Source: Caldifarciminota bacterium (GTDB taxonomy: Bacteria; Hydrothermota; UBA3073). From it: 37,147 bases of DNA. Made by a program: the position numbers and the translations under genes. The notes under the pieces are model-generated. The model saw only the letters and a program-made list of their open reading frames with translations. It searched no databases and was not told the origin of the DNA. Positions 7,982 to 16,309 of this stretch are shown piece by piece. The stretch is from the NCBI GenBank assembly GCA_030606335.1, contig JAUWGP010000027.1, positions 1 to 37,147 on the forward strand, read 5' to 3'. How positions within the stretch are numbered: position 1 is the stretch's first letter; each line of letters opens with the position of its first letter.

Positions 7982-10483
7982 ATGACTATTAATAATAACC
8001 CCAAGAAAAGACGGATACTTATAGTTGATGATAATAAACAGATACATCTGGATTTTAAAAAAATACTTATAATTGGTGAAGAAATAGGAACTGATTTGGA
8101 TAAGTTAGAAGAAGTTCTCCTGGGAGAAGCAAAGAAGTTAAAACATGAAAAATTCATTGTAGATTGTGCACTTCAGGGAGAAGAAGGGTTGAAAATGGTA
8201 AAAGAATCACTCAAGAAGAATGAGCCTTATGCTGTAGCATTCATTGATGTGAGGATGCCACCTGGCTGGGATGGTATTGAAACAATCTCCAGAATCTGGA
8301 AGGTATATCCTGATTTACAAATCGTTATCTGCACTGCTTATTCCGATTATTCATGGGAAGAAATAGTTGAGAAATTTGGGTATACAGACAAGTTGTTTGT
8401 CCTTAAAAAACCTTTTGATAACATAGAGGTGCGACAACTTGCTTATGCCCTAAGTGAAAAATGGGAACTTACAAGGATTGCTAATTTAAAGATGTCTGAA
8501 CTTGAAAAGAATGTCGAGGAAAGAACTAAAAAATTGCGTGAATCAGAGGAAAAATACAGAACAATGATTGACTATTCCAATGACATGATATGGGTTCTTG
8601 ACGAAAAAGGAAATTTCTTATACATCAACAAAAAATCAGAAGAGGTAAGCGGATACAAGAAAGAAGTGGGGGTTGGAAAATCATTCGTACCAATAATTCT
8701 TGATGAGGATTTGAAAAAGGTTGAAAATATTTTTAAAGAAACAATGAAAGGAAAACCTCACCACTACGAAGTAAGAATTCTTGATAGTAAAAAGAAAATA
8801 CTGACCCTATCTGTCAATACCGCACCTATGTATAAAGATGGAAAGGTTATCGGAACTGTCAGTTTTGGTAGAGACATTACCAAGCAAAAGCAGGTTGAGG
8901 AGACATTGATAGCCACTAATAAAAAATTAAAAATGCTGGCTCAAACTATAACCAGCATGAGAGAATATGTTAGTATTACAGATATGGATGACAAAATCAT
9001 TTTTGTTAACCAGTCATTTCTGGATAAATATGGATACAAGGAAGATGAAATCATCGGGAAGCCTACCAGTATACTCCGCCCACCTTATAAAATCAAAGGA
9101 CTTGGAAAGAAGATTCAATCCAAAACACTTAAAGGAGGATGGAAGGGTGAACTTATTAACCGAAAAAAAGACGGGACAGAGTTTCAAATTGAATTATCTA
9201 CTTCAATCTTAAAAGATGACGCCGGTAAAGCAATAGCATTAATAGGAATAGCGGTCGACATCGCAGAACGCAAGAAAGCTGAAGAAGAATTAAAGAAGAG
9301 AACGGAACAGCTCATTTTTAGCCAAAAGGAACTTGAAAAGCTGTATACGGAATCAGAAGAATCTCGAAAATCACTATTAAGCATTTTAGAAGATGTAACA
9401 GAAACAGAGAAAGCCCTGCGGGCATCTGAGGGAAGATTTCGAGACATAGCAATCAACACAGGCGACTGGATCTGGGAGACGGATAAAAAAGGATGCTACA
9501 TCTACTGCAGCCCCGTTGTCAAACAAGTTTTAGGTTATGAGCCTGATAAAGTACTGGGAAAATATTTCTACGACTTTTTCCATCCAGATGACCGTAAAAA
9601 GTCAAAAAAGGGTGCCTTTGAAGTCTTTAAAAAGAAAGAACCACTTAAGAATTTTATAAACCGAAATGTACATAAGGATGGACATACGGTTATTCTTGAA
9701 ACAAATGGTATTCCAATGCTCGATGATAAGGGAAATTTGCTTGGGTACAGGGGTGTTGATAGGGATATTACTGAGCGAGTGCGGATGGATGAGGCACTAA
9801 GAGAGAGTCTACAGCAATCGGAACTCTTTTTAGATTTAATGTCCCATGATCTGACCAATATAAATCAGATGACTCTTTCAAGCCTTGAATTGATGATGAG
9901 GGATAAGAAATTACCAGATGGGGCTCAGAGATATAGTAAACTTGCAGCAGATCAGATTCATAGGAGTGCAAAACTGATTTCTAATGTAAAGAAACTTACA
10001 ACATTAACAAAAGAAGAATTACATCTTGAAAAGGTGGATATCAAGCCTGTCCTTGAAAGTGTAATATCACGCCTCGGGAAAGATTTTCCTCAAAGAGATA
10101 TAAAGGTCAACTTCAAACCCAAGAAGGGGAAATGGTTCGTATGTGCCGATGAGCTGCTGGATGACATTTTCTATAACATATTACATAATGCAATCAAGTT
10201 CGACAGACACGAGAAGGTCATTGTAGATATAAAAGTTTCCTCAGATAAAGACCTCTGGAGGATAGAATTCAGAGACAGGGGGCCTGGTATACCAGATGAT
10301 AAGAAGGAAACAGTTTTTTTAAGAGCACGCTGGGAAGGAAGAAGTATACCGGGTTCAGGACTTGGTCTCTCTCTTGTAAAAGCTATTGTTGAAAGGTATA
10401 AAGGCAGGGTGTGGGTTGAGGATGTGGTAAAAGGAAATATAGAAGAGGGTAGTAATTTTATCGTGCTTATTCCAAAATATTAA
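7982..10483 (+). CDS. REC-PAS-PAS-PAS hybrid sensor histidine kinase
   Basis: This 833-residue soluble kinase begins with a receiver domain (about 10-160): acidic DDN, phospho-acceptor Asp89 in FIDVRMPP, and Lys143 in LKKPFD. An extra charged insertion of roughly 25 residues sits between the first helix and second strand. A coiled coil leads to three PAS domains (about 190-305, 315-430 and 485-600), each ending in a PAC-type DIT/DIA phrase. The transmitter has an atypical H box, LMSHDLTNINQ with His622. Its ATP-binding part has NILHNAIKFD, FRDRGPGIPDD and GSGLGLSLV. N-terminal REC with C-terminal kinase suggests it receives phosphate from another kinase and relays it onward (inference). AAGGGGA precedes ATG. 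It has its own promoter and is followed by a CheY-like gene. Confidence 0.92.
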   Translation: MTINNNPKKRRILIVDDNKQIHLDFKKILIIGEEIGTDLDKLEEVLLGEAKKLKHEKFIVDCALQGEEGLKMVKESLKKNEPYAVAFIDVRMPPGWDGIETISRIWKVYPDLQIVICTAYSDYSWEEIVEKFGYTDKLFVLKKPFDNIEVRQLAYALSEKWELTRIANLKMSELEKNVEERTKKLRESEEKYRTMIDYSNDMIWVLDEKGNFLYINKKSEEVSGYKKEVGVGKSFVPIILDEDLKKVENIFKETMKGKPHHYEVRILDSKKKILTLSVNTAPMYKDGKVIGTVSFGRDITKQKQVEETLIATNKKLKMLAQTITSMREYVSITDMDDKIIFVNQSFLDKYGYKEDEIIGKPTSILRPPYKIKGLGKKIQSKTLKGGWKGELINRKKDGTEFQIELSTSILKDDAGKAIALIGIAVDIAERKKAEEELKKRTEQLIFSQKELEKLYTESEESRKSLLSILEDVTETEKALRASEGRFRDIAINTGDWIWETDKKGCYIYCSPVVKQVLGYEPDKVLGKYFYDFFHPDDRKKSKKGAFEVFKKKEPLKNFINRNVHKDGHTVILETNGIPMLDDKGNLLGYRGVDRDITERVRMDEALRESLQQSELFLDLMSHDLTNINQMTLSSLELMMRDKKLPDGAQRYSKLAADQIHRSAKLISNVKKLTTLTKEELHLEKVDIKPVLESVISRLGKDFPQRDIKVNFKPKKGKWFVCADELLDDIFYNILHNAIKFDRHEKVIVDIKVSSDKDLWRIEFRDRGPGIPDDKKETVFLRARWEGRSIPGSGLGLSLVKAIVERYKGRVWVEDVVKGNIEEGSNFIVLIPKY

Positions 10484-10588
10484 TTTATTTATGGAGTGCA
10501 TTAACCTTGTTAATGCATGTTGTGACCCCATAGAGTAATCCTCTACAGGGTAAACATGGTCACATCACTCCAAATTATAAATTAAAAC
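10484..10588. repeat. Cloverleaf-type palindromic repeat between kinase and receiver genes
   Basis: TGGAGTG (10492-10498) pairs with CACTCCA (10566-10572). Inside lie hairpin GCATTAAC/GTTAATGC (10498-10505 with 10509-10516) and a second arm TGTGACC/GGTCACA (10521-10527 with 10558-10564) topped by TAGAG/CTCTA. Flanks extend the symmetry with TAATTTAT on both sides. The same outer stem with different inner hairpins occurs at 36373-36422. If transcribed, it would fold between the two cistrons. Confidence 0.7.
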
Positions 10589-10996
10589 ATGACTATACTA
10601 ATAGTAGATGACGAACCTGTACTCCACGAACTCCTGAAGGACATCTTTGAATTATATGGACACGAGGTGGTGGGAAATGCATACGATGGTGTGGAAGCAC
10701 TGCGAATTTTTCGAACATTGGTTCTCTCGTATAAGAAACCCGATGTAATCATTATGGACCATCGCATGCCAAAGAAGGACGGAGTTGAGACTTCAGCTGA
10801 GATGCTGGAGATTGACCATTCTATAAAAATACTTTTTGTAAGTGCGGATGAAAGTGCAAGGCAGAGGGCATTGGAAATAGGTGCTGTGGACTTTATAAAA
10901 AAGCCCTTTGAAATATCAGAAATTTTGTCTGCTATTGAGAAATTGACAGAAGAGATTAAAAAGGCTGACCAAATAGAAAAAGTTTTGGGGGGATAA
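10589..10996 (+). CDS. Single-domain (CheY-like) response regulator
   Basis: This 135-residue protein is essentially one receiver domain. Acidic pocket Asp7/Asp8, phospho-acceptor Asp57 in IIMDHRMPKKDG, switch Ser85 in LFVSADES and Lys105 in FIKKPFE are all present, so it should be phosphorylatable. There is no DNA-binding or enzymatic output. It lies 105 nt after the hybrid kinase on the same strand, with the cloverleaf repeat between them, and is the natural phospho-acceptor for that kinase or the hub (inference). No ribosome-binding site is obvious before the ATG. The end is followed by convergent genes on the minus strand. Confidence 0.9.
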   Translation: MTILIVDDEPVLHELLKDIFELYGHEVVGNAYDGVEALRIFRTLVLSYKKPDVIIMDHRMPKKDGVETSAEMLEIDHSIKILFVSADESARQRALEIGAVDFIKKPFEISEILSAIEKLTEEIKKADQIEKVLGG

Positions 10997-11035
10997 TACA
11001 TTTTCAAAATATATGAACCCTGATTATAGTTCCTT

Positions 11036-11284
11036 TTATTTATCTGCTATTGTAATATCTTTTAATCCCTTGCTCTTGCATTTATTAATAAATATTCTTT
11101 TAATATTTTTAAATGCCTCTTGATATTTATTAAGTTTCTCCAGAGTCTTGTTATCCCTTTTTAACGAATACTCCTTTTCGTATATTGATACCTGTGACTT
11201 ATAAAATAAAGCCCTCCATACCAGTTTTTGCAAATCTGATGGCAATGATTCAATTTTTTCAGGTGTATTTTCACTGATCTCCAT
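11036..11284 (-). CDS. Small hypothetical protein downstream of lpxD
   Basis: An 82-residue, lysine- and glutamate-rich, apparently helical protein with no signal peptide, membrane segment or cysteine motif. I do not recognise a family. It begins 47 nt after the lpxD stop on the same strand, so it may be the last gene of the skp-like/lpxD transcript. Its composition resembles real short proteins, and no competing ORF covers the spot. Against it, the start lacks a clear ribosome-binding site. A chance ORF cannot be excluded. Confidence 0.5.
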   Translation of the reverse strand: MEISENTPEKIESLPSDLQKLVWRALFYKSQVSIYEKEYSLKRDNKTLEKLNKYQEAFKNIKRIFINKCKSKGLKDITIADK

Positions 11285-11331
11285 TTTTTATAGACCCTGT
11301 GTGGAATTGTATTATAAGAAAAGGTAGGAGG

Positions 11332-12345
11332 CTACTGTTCTCTATCTAATTTCTTTTCAAGTTTTTTCAATCTCTCATATATCTCTGGAAGTTTCATAAG
11401 TAGGATATATGACTTCTTTGATGCCTTGTGTTCTCTTGCAACATAACCCCATATAGTCTCACCATCCTTTACAGACTTTGACACCCCTGATTTAGCACCT
11501 ATTTTCACATCGTTTCCTATCTTAAGATGGTCAATTATTCCAGTCTGTCCTGCTATAATTACATCTCTACCGATCTCCGTTGAACCTGCTATCCCAACTT
11601 GGGCAATGATTACAGAATTCTCACCGATAACAACATTATGTGCTATATGTACAAGATTGTCAATCTTTGTTTCCCTGCCTATTATCGTATTTCCCAACTT
11701 TGCACGGTCAATTGTTGAATTTGCACCAATCTCTACATCGTCTTCCAAAACCACACCCCCAAGATGTGGGATCTTCATCCTTCCCTCCGGCGATTCAATA
11801 TATCCAAAACCATCGGCACCTATAACACAACCAGGATGTATCACCACCCTGTCTTTTATTCTCACATTCTCACGTATGATAACCCCTGGATATATTATAC
11901 AGTTATCCCCAAGAACAGAGTCTTCTCCAATAAATACCTGAGGATACAAAATAGTATTCTTACCCAATCTACATCCATGATTTATAACACAAAATGCTCC
12001 TACTGATGCAGTTTTATCTATAACTGCATCTTTTGATATATCTGAAAGCGGGGATATCCCAGCAGGAGGATGTATCTTTTTTACAAAGACTCCAGCCAGT
12101 TTAATAAACGCAACTGTTGGGTTATTAACAAGAAGTAGTGTTTTTGTAGAGCTAAGGCTACTTTCTCTGGAGACTATAATACATGAGGCATCTGTCTTTG
12201 AAAGATATTTCTCATATTTTGGGTAGGATATATAGGTTATATCACCCTCTCTTGCATCTTCAATCCGTGCGATTCCTGTAATTTCAATTGATTCATTCCC
12301 TTTAATCTCACCGGAAAGAAGCTTTGCTATCTCTTTTATTTTCAT
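11332..12345 (-). CDS. lpxD: UDP-3-O-acylglucosamine N-acyltransferase (LpxD)
   Basis: This 337-residue enzyme adds the N-linked hydroxyacyl chain to UDP-3-O-acyl-glucosamine, the third step of lipid A synthesis, using acyl-ACP. Residues about 1-95 form the uridine-binding domain. Residues about 100-310 are a left-handed beta helix of hexapeptide repeats ([17 protein letters not shown] and similar). His233 and His236 in HIAHNVVIG match the conserved catalytic histidine region of the family. The C-terminus is a helical coil (LKKLEKKL). Length is normal. It starts 32 nt after the Skp-like gene, the classical skp-lpxD order, and supports an LPS-bearing outer membrane. No other lpx gene is in the window. 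Confidence 0.95.
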   Translation of the reverse strand: MKIKEIAKLLSGEIKGNESIEITGIARIEDAREGDITYISYPKYEKYLSKTDASCIIVSRESSLSSTKTLLLVNNPTVAFIKLAGVFVKKIHPPAGISPLSDISKDAVIDKTASVGAFCVINHGCRLGKNTILYPQVFIGEDSVLGDNCIIYPGVIIRENVRIKDRVVIHPGCVIGADGFGYIESPEGRMKIPHLGGVVLEDDVEIGANSTIDRAKLGNTIIGRETKIDNLVHIAHNVVIGENSVIIAQVGIAGSTEIGRDVIIAGQTGIIDHLKIGNDVKIGAKSGVSKSVKDGETIWGYVAREHKASKKSYILLMKLPEIYERLKKLEKKLDREQ

Positions 12346-12377
12346 AATCAGAGATATAGTATATATTAGAGATCGGA

Positions 12378-13349
12378 TTAATTCTCTGTCTGCATATAGG
12401 GCAGAATCTCTGCAACCAGATCGGAAACCATGATTATTTTGTCTTCCTCCCTGTCTCCTGCTGATTTAGCTTCTGCTGTTGCTACTATTTCCTCTTTCTT
12501 CACATCCAGTAGTGATATATTAGCCGTGATTATATCGGCGGTCTTTTCCACTTCTCCCGTAATCATAAAATCAGCATCTGCAATTCTTCCAATCGCCTTA
12601 ACCTCTTCTTCAATCAGTTCATCTTCTGTTGTTGTAATATTGGTAAGAATAAAGGCATTTGTCATCGTAGTAGCTCTGACCTCTTCATAACTCTCCATTT
12701 TAACAATCGCAGCTCTTATCTTTTCTTTCAAGGTTTGGCCTAATCCAAAATCCTGAGCCTCTTTATTCATCTCCTTCAATTTGAAAACATAAAACTCAAT
12801 CTTCTCGAAACCTGTAAAAACTTCCTCCTCGGTAACAATATATTCACGATTCAATTCGTCCAGTATCCTCTGTGTAAGGTCAAGCTCTTCGTCAGCATAC
12901 ACAACACCCATATTAGCAATATCAAATATCATCGTATAACCCTCCTCTTCTCCAATTGCATCTATTATCTCACTGATCTTATCTACAAAGGGCTGCATTA
13001 CATCTCTCTGTTTCAATTCCGCTCTCCCCCCAACCCCCCAGATTTGCTGAATGAATTGTTGATATTCTTGTTGTTTTTCTCCTATTGCATTTTGCTTTTC
13101 TATCCTTGCCTTTTCCGACAACATAACAGCCTGGCTTTCATATTCCGCTACCAACTGTTCTATCTCCTGTTTCATTTGTGTAGCCTCATTTTCCCAATTT
13201 TGTTGGGCTGTCTCAAGTTCCTGTTCTAACTCCAAACGACCTTGATAGTTAGTAAGTATCTTTTGTGAATCTATATAACCTATCTTTACCTCGGCAAACA
13301 AAGTAATAGGTAAAACAATAATTACCAACAATTGCCAGTTTTTAAGCAT
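12378..13349 (-). CDS. Skp/OmpH-like periplasmic chaperone fused to a CsgG/LpoB-like domain
   Basis: This 323-residue exported protein has a signal peptide (about 1-19, ending LFA before EVKIGYID). A Skp/OmpH-like half (about 20-170) includes [10 protein letters not shown] and a long Gln/Glu-rich coiled coil (about 35-115). A second domain follows (about 190-323). It carries [32 protein letters not shown] and [17 protein letters not shown], a pattern like CsgG/FlgO/LpoB-type lipoprotein domains. Usual Skp proteins have about 160-190 residues, so this is roughly twice normal length. TAGGAGGA before ATG fixes the start. The 37-bp leader block lies 41 nt upstream. It is followed by lpxD. The first half should chaperone outer-membrane proteins; the role of the second is unknown. 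Confidence 0.85.
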   Translation of the reverse strand: MLKNWQLLVIIVLPITLFAEVKIGYIDSQKILTNYQGRLELEQELETAQQNWENEATQMKQEIEQLVAEYESQAVMLSEKARIEKQNAIGEKQQEYQQFIQQIWGVGGRAELKQRDVMQPFVDKISEIIDAIGEEEGYTMIFDIANMGVVYADEELDLTQRILDELNREYIVTEEEVFTGFEKIEFYVFKLKEMNKEAQDFGLGQTLKEKIRAAIVKMESYEEVRATTMTNAFILTNITTTEDELIEEEVKAIGRIADADFMITGEVEKTADIITANISLLDVKKEEIVATAEAKSAGDREEDKIIMVSDLVAEILPYMQTEN

Positions 13350-13593
13350 ACTATCCTCCTATCAAAAAAAACGGTAGTGTGCAAAATCTAACCACAGATT
13401 CACCCTGTTAAATATTTACAAAATTAATTACAATAAAATTAATCCCTTTATCCCATTTTTTAAACCGTAGAGGACTCATAGCATTTTTGAATTTTTATTT
13501 GTCATTTTAATATTTTATTTTTTATATTTAATATTACCTCTGTGACGTCCCTGCCCCGCCGATGGCGGGGTGAATGGTTTTTCATATTCTTTT
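13350..13593. repeat. Spacer with 37-bp shared block and GC-rich palindrome
   Basis: Positions 13391-13427 are the inverted copy of 183-219. Near 13552-13571, CCCCGCCGATGGCGGGG forms a GC-rich hairpin in otherwise very AT-rich DNA, next to CCTCTGTGACGTCC, a phrase like the one at 30-40. No gene is visible. Subunit K of the V/A-type ATPase, which often follows subunit I, is absent here. Confidence 0.6.
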
Positions 13594-15534
13594 CTATTTT
13601 ACTGCCACAAACCTGGTCTCTCTCTTCAATGGATAAAAGGGTTCTCCACCGCCATCGAAGAACTTTGTAAAAAATTCAGCATACTGTAGTCTGAGGGTAT
13701 GAACATAGGCTCCAAGAACATTTATAGCAATACTGAATAGATGTCCACCTATAAAAACAACAGGAACAAGTACAAACTTGAGCACAGGTATCTGTAACAT
13801 AACTTCGGTCAAAATATTTATAGCCATAGCAAGCCCCACAGTAACAAGTCCTAAAGCCATTAATCTTGAGTATGATATTATATCACCAACCGTACCCATT
13901 ATACCCTGATAAAGGTTGAAAAGCCCCTTTGCAATGCGGGTTATCCAATTTCTTGATGGGAATCCTGATACAAATAAGACGAGAAGTGCTGCTATTATGA
14001 TGAAAGAAAGGAAAACAGGCTTTAACCCCTCAATTGAAGGCAAAAATGATGTACCCACATATAGAAGTAGTGAGGACCAGAAAATAACCCAGGATAACTT
14101 ACAAGAAACCGCCTCAATTGGCCTTCCCTGTCTTAATAGCTTGATGAAACCCACGAAGAAACCAACGAGTATCTGAACAACACCAATACCCAGAGAAAGA
14201 ATAAAAAAATAAAGAGGTTCATTCATTGGATCGAATAGAAGTATTCTTTCCCTAAATACAGCGAATCCAGGGAAAATTCCTGATAATCTTTGGGGAAGAT
14301 CACCAAACCAACCCCCCAGAAGCGCTCCTATGATAATAGTAGCTATGCTTCCTGCCATTAACACTTTTAAAAGCCTCTTGTCGCCAGTTATTTTTTTCAT
14401 AAAGAAGATGGATATAATGGCAAAAATCAGCCCATACATTGCGTCGGAAAGGCAGAGTGCAAAGAATAAAACAAAGAATGGGGCGACAAGCGGAGATGGG
14501 TCTATCTCACTTGGATGAGGTGTTCCATATAGTTTGGTAAGTGCCTCAAATGGTCTAATCGGACCTATGTTTTCCAATTCCACTGGAGTTTTTTCATCTT
14601 TATCAGGTTTTATATCTTCTATCGTCACTGTCAAGAATTCATCTATAAGTCTTATCAACCTTTTCCTGTCTTTCTTTCTCACCCAGCCTTCAATGAAGAC
14701 AGCTCTTGATGTCAGATATGCATTTGTAAGAGCCCTATCTCTAAGACTTGCATTATAGTCCTCTTCATAGATAATGAATATCCTCTCTATATCTTCAGCT
14801 ATTTCGTAACTTTCCTTTTCTATTTTCTCCAATTTCTTTATAATCTCTTTTAGGTTGGCATCTAATTCTTCTATAATGTCATATGGCTTCCTGACGAAGC
14901 CTTCAAGTCTTGCAGGTTCAAATGCAATGTTGGTTAGAAAGTTCCGTACCTCATCCTTTACCTCTATCCTATACACAAAGATACAATAGATTCTATCCTT
15001 CTCTCGCTTAATAATCTCTACCTCAACTGGTAGTTGAGACACCTTCTCATTGAAGTCTTTAGGTGGTTTAGAAATAGAACCTATTTCTATGGAAACCTTT
15101 TTAAGTTTCTTGAGTTCCTTGAGCTCAATGTCAAGTGATTTCCAAGGTAGTAGTTCTTCGAGTTGTGCATCACACAGTGTTTTCTCTCTCTGCAGCTCAG
15201 TCTTTTTCTTCTCGAGCTCTTTAACAACAGCGACTATCTTCTTGTATTTGGGAGATGACATGGTATCTCTGTAAAATTCCCCGTCAACCACTGTTTTATT
15301 TCCAAAGAGGTTGTCAATAAAGGACTCCTTTCTGTAAGGGCGGAGATATTTTATCACCCTATCAAGCGATGCAATATTAATATTGAGGTCAATATTCTCC
15401 TCCCCGCTTAATTTTCCTTCCTCCCTTATCTCTGTAATATGTAGAATACCTTCATCTTGCAATCTCGATAGGAATTTCTCTCTTTCGTTATTGTGAAAGG
15501 CAATTAACACCTTTTCTATTTGTGATATAGACAT
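13594..15534 (-). CDS. ntpI: V/A-type ATPase subunit I (membrane stator, subunit a homologue)
   Basis: This 646-residue subunit forms the ion half-channels and stator contact of a V/A-type H+ or Na+ ATPase. The N-terminal half (about 1-360) is soluble and coiled-coil rich, beginning MSISQIEKVLIAFHNNERE like other family members. The C-terminal half (about 365-635) has seven or eight membrane helices. Typical phrases are LSDAMYGLIFAI, GWFGDLPQ, DIISYSRLMALGL and HTLRLQYAEFFTKFFDGGG. I chose the ATG at 15534. A longer TTG form adding 17 residues is possible but lacks family similarity and a ribosome-binding site. The G/H-like gene lies upstream. No K, E, C, F, A, B or D subunit follows, so the rest of the complex must be encoded elsewhere. 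Confidence 0.93.
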   Translation of the reverse strand: MSISQIEKVLIAFHNNEREKFLSRLQDEGILHITEIREEGKLSGEENIDLNINIASLDRVIKYLRPYRKESFIDNLFGNKTVVDGEFYRDTMSSPKYKKIVAVVKELEKKKTELQREKTLCDAQLEELLPWKSLDIELKELKKLKKVSIEIGSISKPPKDFNEKVSQLPVEVEIIKREKDRIYCIFVYRIEVKDEVRNFLTNIAFEPARLEGFVRKPYDIIEELDANLKEIIKKLEKIEKESYEIAEDIERIFIIYEEDYNASLRDRALTNAYLTSRAVFIEGWVRKKDRKRLIRLIDEFLTVTIEDIKPDKDEKTPVELENIGPIRPFEALTKLYGTPHPSEIDPSPLVAPFFVLFFALCLSDAMYGLIFAIISIFFMKKITGDKRLLKVLMAGSIATIIIGALLGGWFGDLPQRLSGIFPGFAVFRERILLFDPMNEPLYFFILSLGIGVVQILVGFFVGFIKLLRQGRPIEAVSCKLSWVIFWSSLLLYVGTSFLPSIEGLKPVFLSFIIIAALLVLFVSGFPSRNWITRIAKGLFNLYQGIMGTVGDIISYSRLMALGLVTVGLAMAINILTEVMLQIPVLKFVLVPVVFIGGHLFSIAINVLGAYVHTLRLQYAEFFTKFFDGGGEPFYPLKRETRFVAVK

Positions 15535-15629
15535 AATAAAAGTGTAGAATAAAAAATTAGACCATCGAATCCTTGCGAGGGTCAAGGATTACAATCGTGG
15601 TCATTATTGTTAAATCCAGTATAAATCTC

Positions 15630-15941
15630 TTATTTTCTGAGAACCTCTTCTAAAATTAAGTATCTTGCTTTCTCAACCTTTTTTTGATACATTTTGTCTA
15701 TATTAGTCTTCATCTCTTTTAGGACTTTATCTATTTCCTTACATTTTTCCATTGCTCTTCTTTCAGCACTACTAACAGCATTCTGCATCATTTTCTCTCC
15801 TTCTTCATCCTTTTCAATAAGAGCTTTCTCTTTCTTCTCTTCGGCTTCTTTCACTATCTTATCTGCCCTTTCATATGCCTTTTTAATTATTTTTTCAGTC
15901 TCTTTTTCTGTTTCCTTTATCTTCTTGATGAGACCCTTCAT
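15630..15941 (-). CDS. V/A-type ATPase subunit G/H-like peripheral stalk protein
   Basis: A 103-residue, almost wholly alpha-helical coiled coil rich in Lys and Glu (for example KKIKETEKETEKIIKKAYER). There is no signal peptide or membrane segment. In bacterial and archaeal V/A-type operons a short G/H subunit of this kind precedes subunit I and forms the peripheral stalk with subunit E. The position 95 nt before subunit I is the main support. By sequence alone it could be another coiled-coil protein. A consensus promoter at 16089-16117 drives it through a leader of about 140 nt that contains an 18-bp perfect palindrome. Confidence 0.8.
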   Translation of the reverse strand: MKGLIKKIKETEKETEKIIKKAYERADKIVKEAEEKKEKALIEKDEEGEKMMQNAVSSAERRAMEKCKEIDKVLKEMKTNIDKMYQKKVEKARYLILEEVLRK

Positions 15942-15984
15942 CTATACTCCTATTATAATATTCATTATACCTGTTTTATTACTA

Positions 15985-16002
15985 ATCCGTTAGCTAACGG
16001 AT
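15985..16002 (-). promoter_or_regulatory. 18-bp perfect palindrome in the ATPase leader
   Basis: ATCCGTTAGCTAACGGAT is self-complementary over all 18 bases. It lies in the predicted 5' untranslated region of the ATPase genes, about 45 nt before the start codon at 15941. It could be a dimeric repressor site or a repeat fragment. The lack of a loop argues against an RNA hairpin. Confidence 0.45.
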
Positions 16003-16088
16003 ATCTAACAATCCAAGGATTCCCATAACATCTATTTCCTGGTTACTTTAATTTCGCTCTTTAAAAGCATACTTTATAATACCTTTGT

Positions 16089-16117
16089 ATTATAACATCA
16101 AATGATAAATTTGTCAA
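16089..16117 (-). promoter_or_regulatory. Consensus promoter for the V/A-type ATPase genes
   Basis: Read on the minus strand, TTGACA (16117-16112) and TATAAT (16094-16089) are separated by 17 bp. The expected start site is near 16082. The -35 box is about 45 bp from the oppositely directed groES -35 box. Confidence 0.8.
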
Positions 16118-16162
16118 GCAAAAAGTGATAAAATAAATACAAGGCAATTGTATAATTTTTCC

Positions 16163-16191
16163 TTGACAAAATCGAAATTTTATGGTATAAT
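16163..16191 (+). promoter_or_regulatory. Consensus extended promoter for groES-groEL
   Basis: TTGACA (16163-16168), a 17-bp spacer and TATAAT (16186-16191) preceded by TGG (an extended -10) make a near-ideal housekeeping sigma-factor promoter. Transcription should start near 16198, giving a leader of about 165 nt. No CIRCE inverted repeat (TTAGCACTC/GAGTGCTAA) is visible near it. Confidence 0.85.
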
Positions 16192-16241
16192 CTAAAGTTA
16201 TAAAATTTACAAATTATACATAAACAGTAGTGTTTTACAAG

Positions 16242-16309
16242 AGACCGTAGTAAGCTGCCACTTTATATATCATCAAAGGATTATCTATAAAGTCTTATAT
16301 CTTCGGTCT
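16242..16309 (+). promoter_or_regulatory. Nested stem-loop in the groES leader
   Basis: AGACCG (16242-16247) pairs with CGGTCT (16304-16309). Inside it, ACTTTATA (16260-16267) pairs with TATAAAGT (16286-16293). The structure would form in the 5' untranslated RNA, ahead of the AGGAGG site at about 16352. A role in heat-shock control of translation is a guess; the pairing is what is seen. Confidence 0.45.

Noticed and set aside
8967-9212. 81-residue plus-strand ORF inside the hybrid kinase gene
   Set aside because: It is an alternative frame over a clear PAS domain and has no independent support.
10582-11007. 141-residue antisense ORF opposite the response regulator
   Set aside because: The sense frame has every receiver active-site residue; the antisense product is Ser/Ile-rich mirror composition.
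15535-15585. TTG start adding 17 residues to V/A-type ATPase subunit I
   Set aside because: Family proteins start at the MSISQIEKV-like position, and no ribosome-binding site supports the longer form.
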